Assembly (NCBI GenBank): GCA_011526335.1
Contig: WTJB01000094.1
Coordinates: 1 to 9,701, forward strand
Length of the DNA stretch: 9,701 bases
Source of the DNA: Candidatus Arcticimaribacter sp.
GTDB lineage: Bacteria > Bacteroidota > Bacteroidia > Flavobacteriales > Flavobacteriaceae
Reading direction: 5' to 3'
How positions within the stretch are numbered: the first letter of the stretch is position 1; each line of letters opens with the position of its first letter. The notes below the pieces were generated by a model that saw nothing but the letters and a program-made list of their open reading frames with translations, ran no database searches and had not been told where the DNA came from. Of this stretch, positions 7,865 to 9,701 are shown one piece after another. The translations under genes and the position numbers were made by a program.

Positions 7865-9148
7865 TTAATAGTGACATTTACCACACTCCAAGCCACCCAT
7901 CTGGGCTACTGTGAGTTGTTCAACACCATATTTCTTTGATAAAGCATCGTGTATTTTTGCGTAATACTCGTTGCTTTCTACTTGTACATTTGTTTCTCTG
8001 TGGCAGTTGATACACCATCCCATCGTCAAAGGAGAATACTGGTACATGATTTCCATTTCTTCTACTGGACCATGACATTTCTGACAGGCCACCTTACCTA
8101 CCTGCACGTGTTGTGCGTGATTGAAGTAAGCAAAGTCAGGAAGGTTGTGAATACGTACCCATTTTACAGGCTCGGTTTCTCCTGTATAACGCTGGTTCTC
8201 TTCATCCCAACCTACAGCGGCATAGAGTTTTTTGATCTCTTTGGTATAAAAATCTTTAGTGTATCCGTTTTCTAAATCCTCTTCTCCGTTGTACTCTGCA
8301 ATATTCTTGTGGCAGTTCATACACACGTTAAGGGAAGGAATTCCCGAATGTTTAGACACCCGTGCAGACGAGTGACAATACTTACACTCAATCTGGTTGG
8401 CCCCTGCGTGAATTTTATGCGAATAATGGATAGGCTGTACGGGCATATAGCCTTGATCTACACCAACCTGCATAAAGTACCCATAAACAAAATAAGCACT
8501 TGAAAGCAATAAAAACACCACAGACATTAGCACCAAGAATTGGTTTTGTGCAAAGGCTACCCACAACGGCTTGCGTGCAGGCTTTTCTTCTTGTGATACA
8601 AGCTCAACTCCTTGTGCGGCTGCAATTTTTTGGAGGGTTCTGTTGACCAAGATCAACATCACGACCAAAATACCAAAAACAAGCACTAGTGCTCCAAGGA
8701 TGATTTCATTGGAAATAGCGTTTGGCGCAGGTGCTGCTGCAACAGCTACTGCAGCGGTGGCTTCAGCAGCGGGCGGCGTATAGTCTGTATAGGCTAGAAT
8801 GTTATCGATATCTTGATTGGAAAGCTGCGGGAAAGCAGTCATCGCAGTTTTGTTGTACTCTTCCCAAATGGCAACAGCTTGAGCGTCGCCAGACTTGATC
8901 ATGGCAGCACTGTTTTTGATCCAGCTGTATAGCCACTCTTTGTCGTACTTGGCACTAACCCCCTTAAGGGCAGGACCAACAGCTTTTTTGTTCAGCTTAT
9001 GACAGGCAGCACAATTGGCATTGAATAATTTTTTTCCAGCGGCAGGGTCGGCCTCTTGAGCGTTTACAAGAGTTGTTGATAGCATCAATGCCATAGAAAC
9101 TAGGCAGATCTTCAGTGTATCAACAGCGCCAAGGCTTTTCTTCCTCAT
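7865..9148 (-). CDS. actA: Alternative complex III multihaem cytochrome ActA with fused N-terminal monohaem domain
   Basis: Haem-carrying subunit of ACIII that receives electrons from ActB and delivers them towards the oxidase. The 427-residue product has a signal peptide (RKK start, hydrophobic core, likely cleavage after VNA at 28-30). A class I cytochrome c domain follows, with CAACH at 46-50 and Met103 as likely axial ligand. A Pro/Ala/Val-rich linker covers about 124-143. Two transmembrane helices (about 148-168 and 203-224) flank a short, presumably cytoplasmic loop. The periplasmic part has five more haem sites: CKYCH 255-259, CMNCH 276-280, CQKCH 355-359, CINCH 379-383 and CGKCH 422-426, the last one residue from the C-terminus. 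The five form the ActA core; the first belongs to the fused extra domain. This is the first gene of the operon, 18 bp before actB. The ATG at 9146-9148 gives a well-formed signal peptide. Confidence 0.96.
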   Translation of the reverse strand: MRKKSLGAVDTLKICLVSMALMLSTTLVNAQEADPAAGKKLFNANCAACHKLNKKAVGPALKGVSAKYDKEWLYSWIKNSAAMIKSGDAQAVAIWEEYNKTAMTAFPQLSNQDIDNILAYTDYTPPAAEATAAVAVAAAPAPNAISNEIILGALVLVFGILVVMLILVNRTLQKIAAAQGVELVSQEEKPARKPLWVAFAQNQFLVLMSVVFLLLSSAYFVYGYFMQVGVDQGYMPVQPIHYSHKIHAGANQIECKYCHSSARVSKHSGIPSLNVCMNCHKNIAEYNGEEDLENGYTKDFYTKEIKKLYAAVGWDEENQRYTGETEPVKWVRIHNLPDFAYFNHAQHVQVGKVACQKCHGPVEEMEIMYQYSPLTMGWCINCHRETNVQVESNEYYAKIHDALSKKYGVEQLTVAQMGGLECGKCHY

Positions 9149-9190
9149 GCTATAAGTAAATAATATATTTGGTTATCATCGTCAGGATGA

Positions 9191-9253
9191 GCTAAAATCC
9201 AGTACAAATTTACGACACAATGCCCGGAAGTGAAAAGCATACTAGGCTAAAAT
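9191..9253. repeat. Direct repeat GCTAAAAT flanking the actA promoter box
   Basis: The octamer GCTAAAAT occurs at 9191-9198 and again at 9246-9253, 55 bp apart, on either side of the proposed actA promoter. Such placement could reflect a regulator-binding pair, but two 8-mers in an A/T-rich region can also arise by chance. No known operator is recognised. Confidence 0.25.
9205..9236 (-). promoter_or_regulatory. Candidate Bacteroidota-type promoter for the actA operon
   Basis: On the minus strand, TAAATTTG at 9205-9212 matches the Bacteroidota -7 consensus TAnnTTTG exactly. Nineteen bases upstream, TTTTC at 9232-9236 is a near match to the TTTG/TTG -33 element, and the spacing is that expected for the primary sigma factor of this phylum. 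Transcription would start near 9198, leaving a 5' leader of about 50 bases before the actA ATG. The -33 match is imperfect and the leader contains no riboswitch-like structure that I can see. Confidence 0.5.
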
Positions 9254-9335
9254 GGTAATTTATATCCATTCTAAATAAAGTCTGCCTTTTGTCGAGAAAA
9301 TGTAAAGCAGAAAGATTTTTTTATTACTTTGTAGT

Positions 9336-9701
9336 ATGAAATATACCCTTAGCAAACTCGCTTCTTGTCTTTTATTTGGAATTTCTTTTTCTTCAACACT
9401 TTGGGCACAAACGGAAAAAAACAGCATGAATAATGCTCAAAAAATTGAGACATTGATCGCCTTAAAGAAAGAAATTAATCAAGAAAGGTTTTCAAATCAA
9501 TACTTCGCCATCCAAATTTACAACGGCAGTGCACTGGGGGCTCAAAAAGCATTTGAAGCCTTTAAAATAGATTTTCCTCAGGTCGAAATTGAGCTGAGTT
9601 TTGAAACACCAAACTACAAAGTAAGGGTAGGTCGATACAAGGATTTTTTGGAAGCCAACAAGCAACTGACGGAGAACTACGTTCAGAATCTCAACGTGAA
9701 T
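9336..9701 (+). CDS. Exported SPOR-domain protein, partial (C-terminal end beyond right edge)
   Basis: Divergent gene read from the ATG at 9336-9338, 122 codons long and still open at the window edge. The product starts with a signal peptide (MKYTLSK, a hydrophobic core with many Ser and Leu, likely cleavage after LWA near residue 24). A short charged helix follows at about 34-51 (IETLIALKKEINQER). From residue 57 the sequence FAIQIYNGS, the helix AQKAFEAFKIDFP and the segment YKVRVGRYKDFLEANKQL fit a SPOR fold. SPOR domains bind denuded peptidoglycan glycan strands, usually at division sites, so a periplasmic cell-wall-associated role is likely; the specific partner is unknown. Small proteins of about 130-140 residues with this layout are common in Flavobacteriia, so little is probably missing. 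It is transcribed away from the respiratory operon, with 187 bp between the starts. No lipobox or catalytic domain is visible in the part seen. Confidence 0.8.
   Translation, partial: MKYTLSKLASCLLFGISFSSTLWAQTEKNSMNNAQKIETLIALKKEINQERFSNQYFAIQIYNGSALGAQKAFEAFKIDFPQVEIELSFETPNYKVRVGRYKDFLEANKQLTENYVQNLNVN

Noticed and set aside
9251..9270. Small inverted repeat AATGG...CCATT with a 10-base A/T loop in the divergent intergenic region.
   Set aside because: Five-base arms are too short to separate from chance, and there is no following T-run to make it a terminator.
9324..9331. TTACTTTG just before the SPOR gene as a -7 promoter box.
   Set aside because: It differs from TAnnTTTG at the second base, lies only four bases before the ATG and has no TTG element at the proper spacing, so it is not convincing. 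The real promoter of that gene is unassigned.
1..9701. Signs of a mobile element, defence system, CRISPR array, tRNA or rRNA.
   Set aside because: No transposase, integrase, terminal inverted repeats, spaced repeats or RNA gene signatures were seen; apart from short gaps the window is filled by recognised respiratory genes.

Overview
The window carries most of an alternative complex III (ACIII) respiratory operon, actABCDEF, followed by the start of coxB (cytochrome c oxidase subunit II). All seven genes are on the minus strand and read right to left. At the right edge, a divergent plus-strand gene encodes an exported SPOR-domain protein that runs off the window. The low-to-moderate GC, the flavobacterial-style ActB/ActC/ActF sequences, the weak Shine-Dalgarno signals and a TAnnTTTG-type promoter box all point to Bacteroidota, most likely a member of Flavobacteriia. 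Genus cannot be told from this window.

Layout from right to left along the operon: a 187-bp divergent intergenic region (9149-9335) with a plausible actA promoter; actA (9148-7865; six CxxCH haem motifs); actB (7846-4772; Tat lipoprotein with a molybdopterin-oxidoreductase-like region and a four-cluster Fe-S domain); actC (4747-3359; NrfD-like membrane quinol subunit); actD (3366-2836; small two-helix subunit); actE (2836-2285; monohaem lipoprotein); actF (2269-908; second NrfD-like subunit with a His-rich loop); coxB (886 to beyond the left edge). Gaps are 15-24 bp, actC/actD overlap by 8 bp and actD/actE by 1 bp, so this looks like one transcription unit.

Together the products would oxidise menaquinol in the membrane (ActC, with ActF as its paralogue). 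Electrons would pass through the Fe-S clusters of ActB and the c-haems of ActA and ActE to the CuA centre of the cytochrome oxidase whose subunit II is encoded next. This is the known ACIII-cytochrome oxidase arrangement. I see no insertion sequence, phage gene, CRISPR array, RNA gene or new defence system. The points worth a second look are variations within a known complex: a fused, separately anchored cytochrome c domain on ActA, a His-rich ActF loop, an apparently cofactor-free Mo-enzyme fold, and a CoxB with four predicted N-terminal helices.
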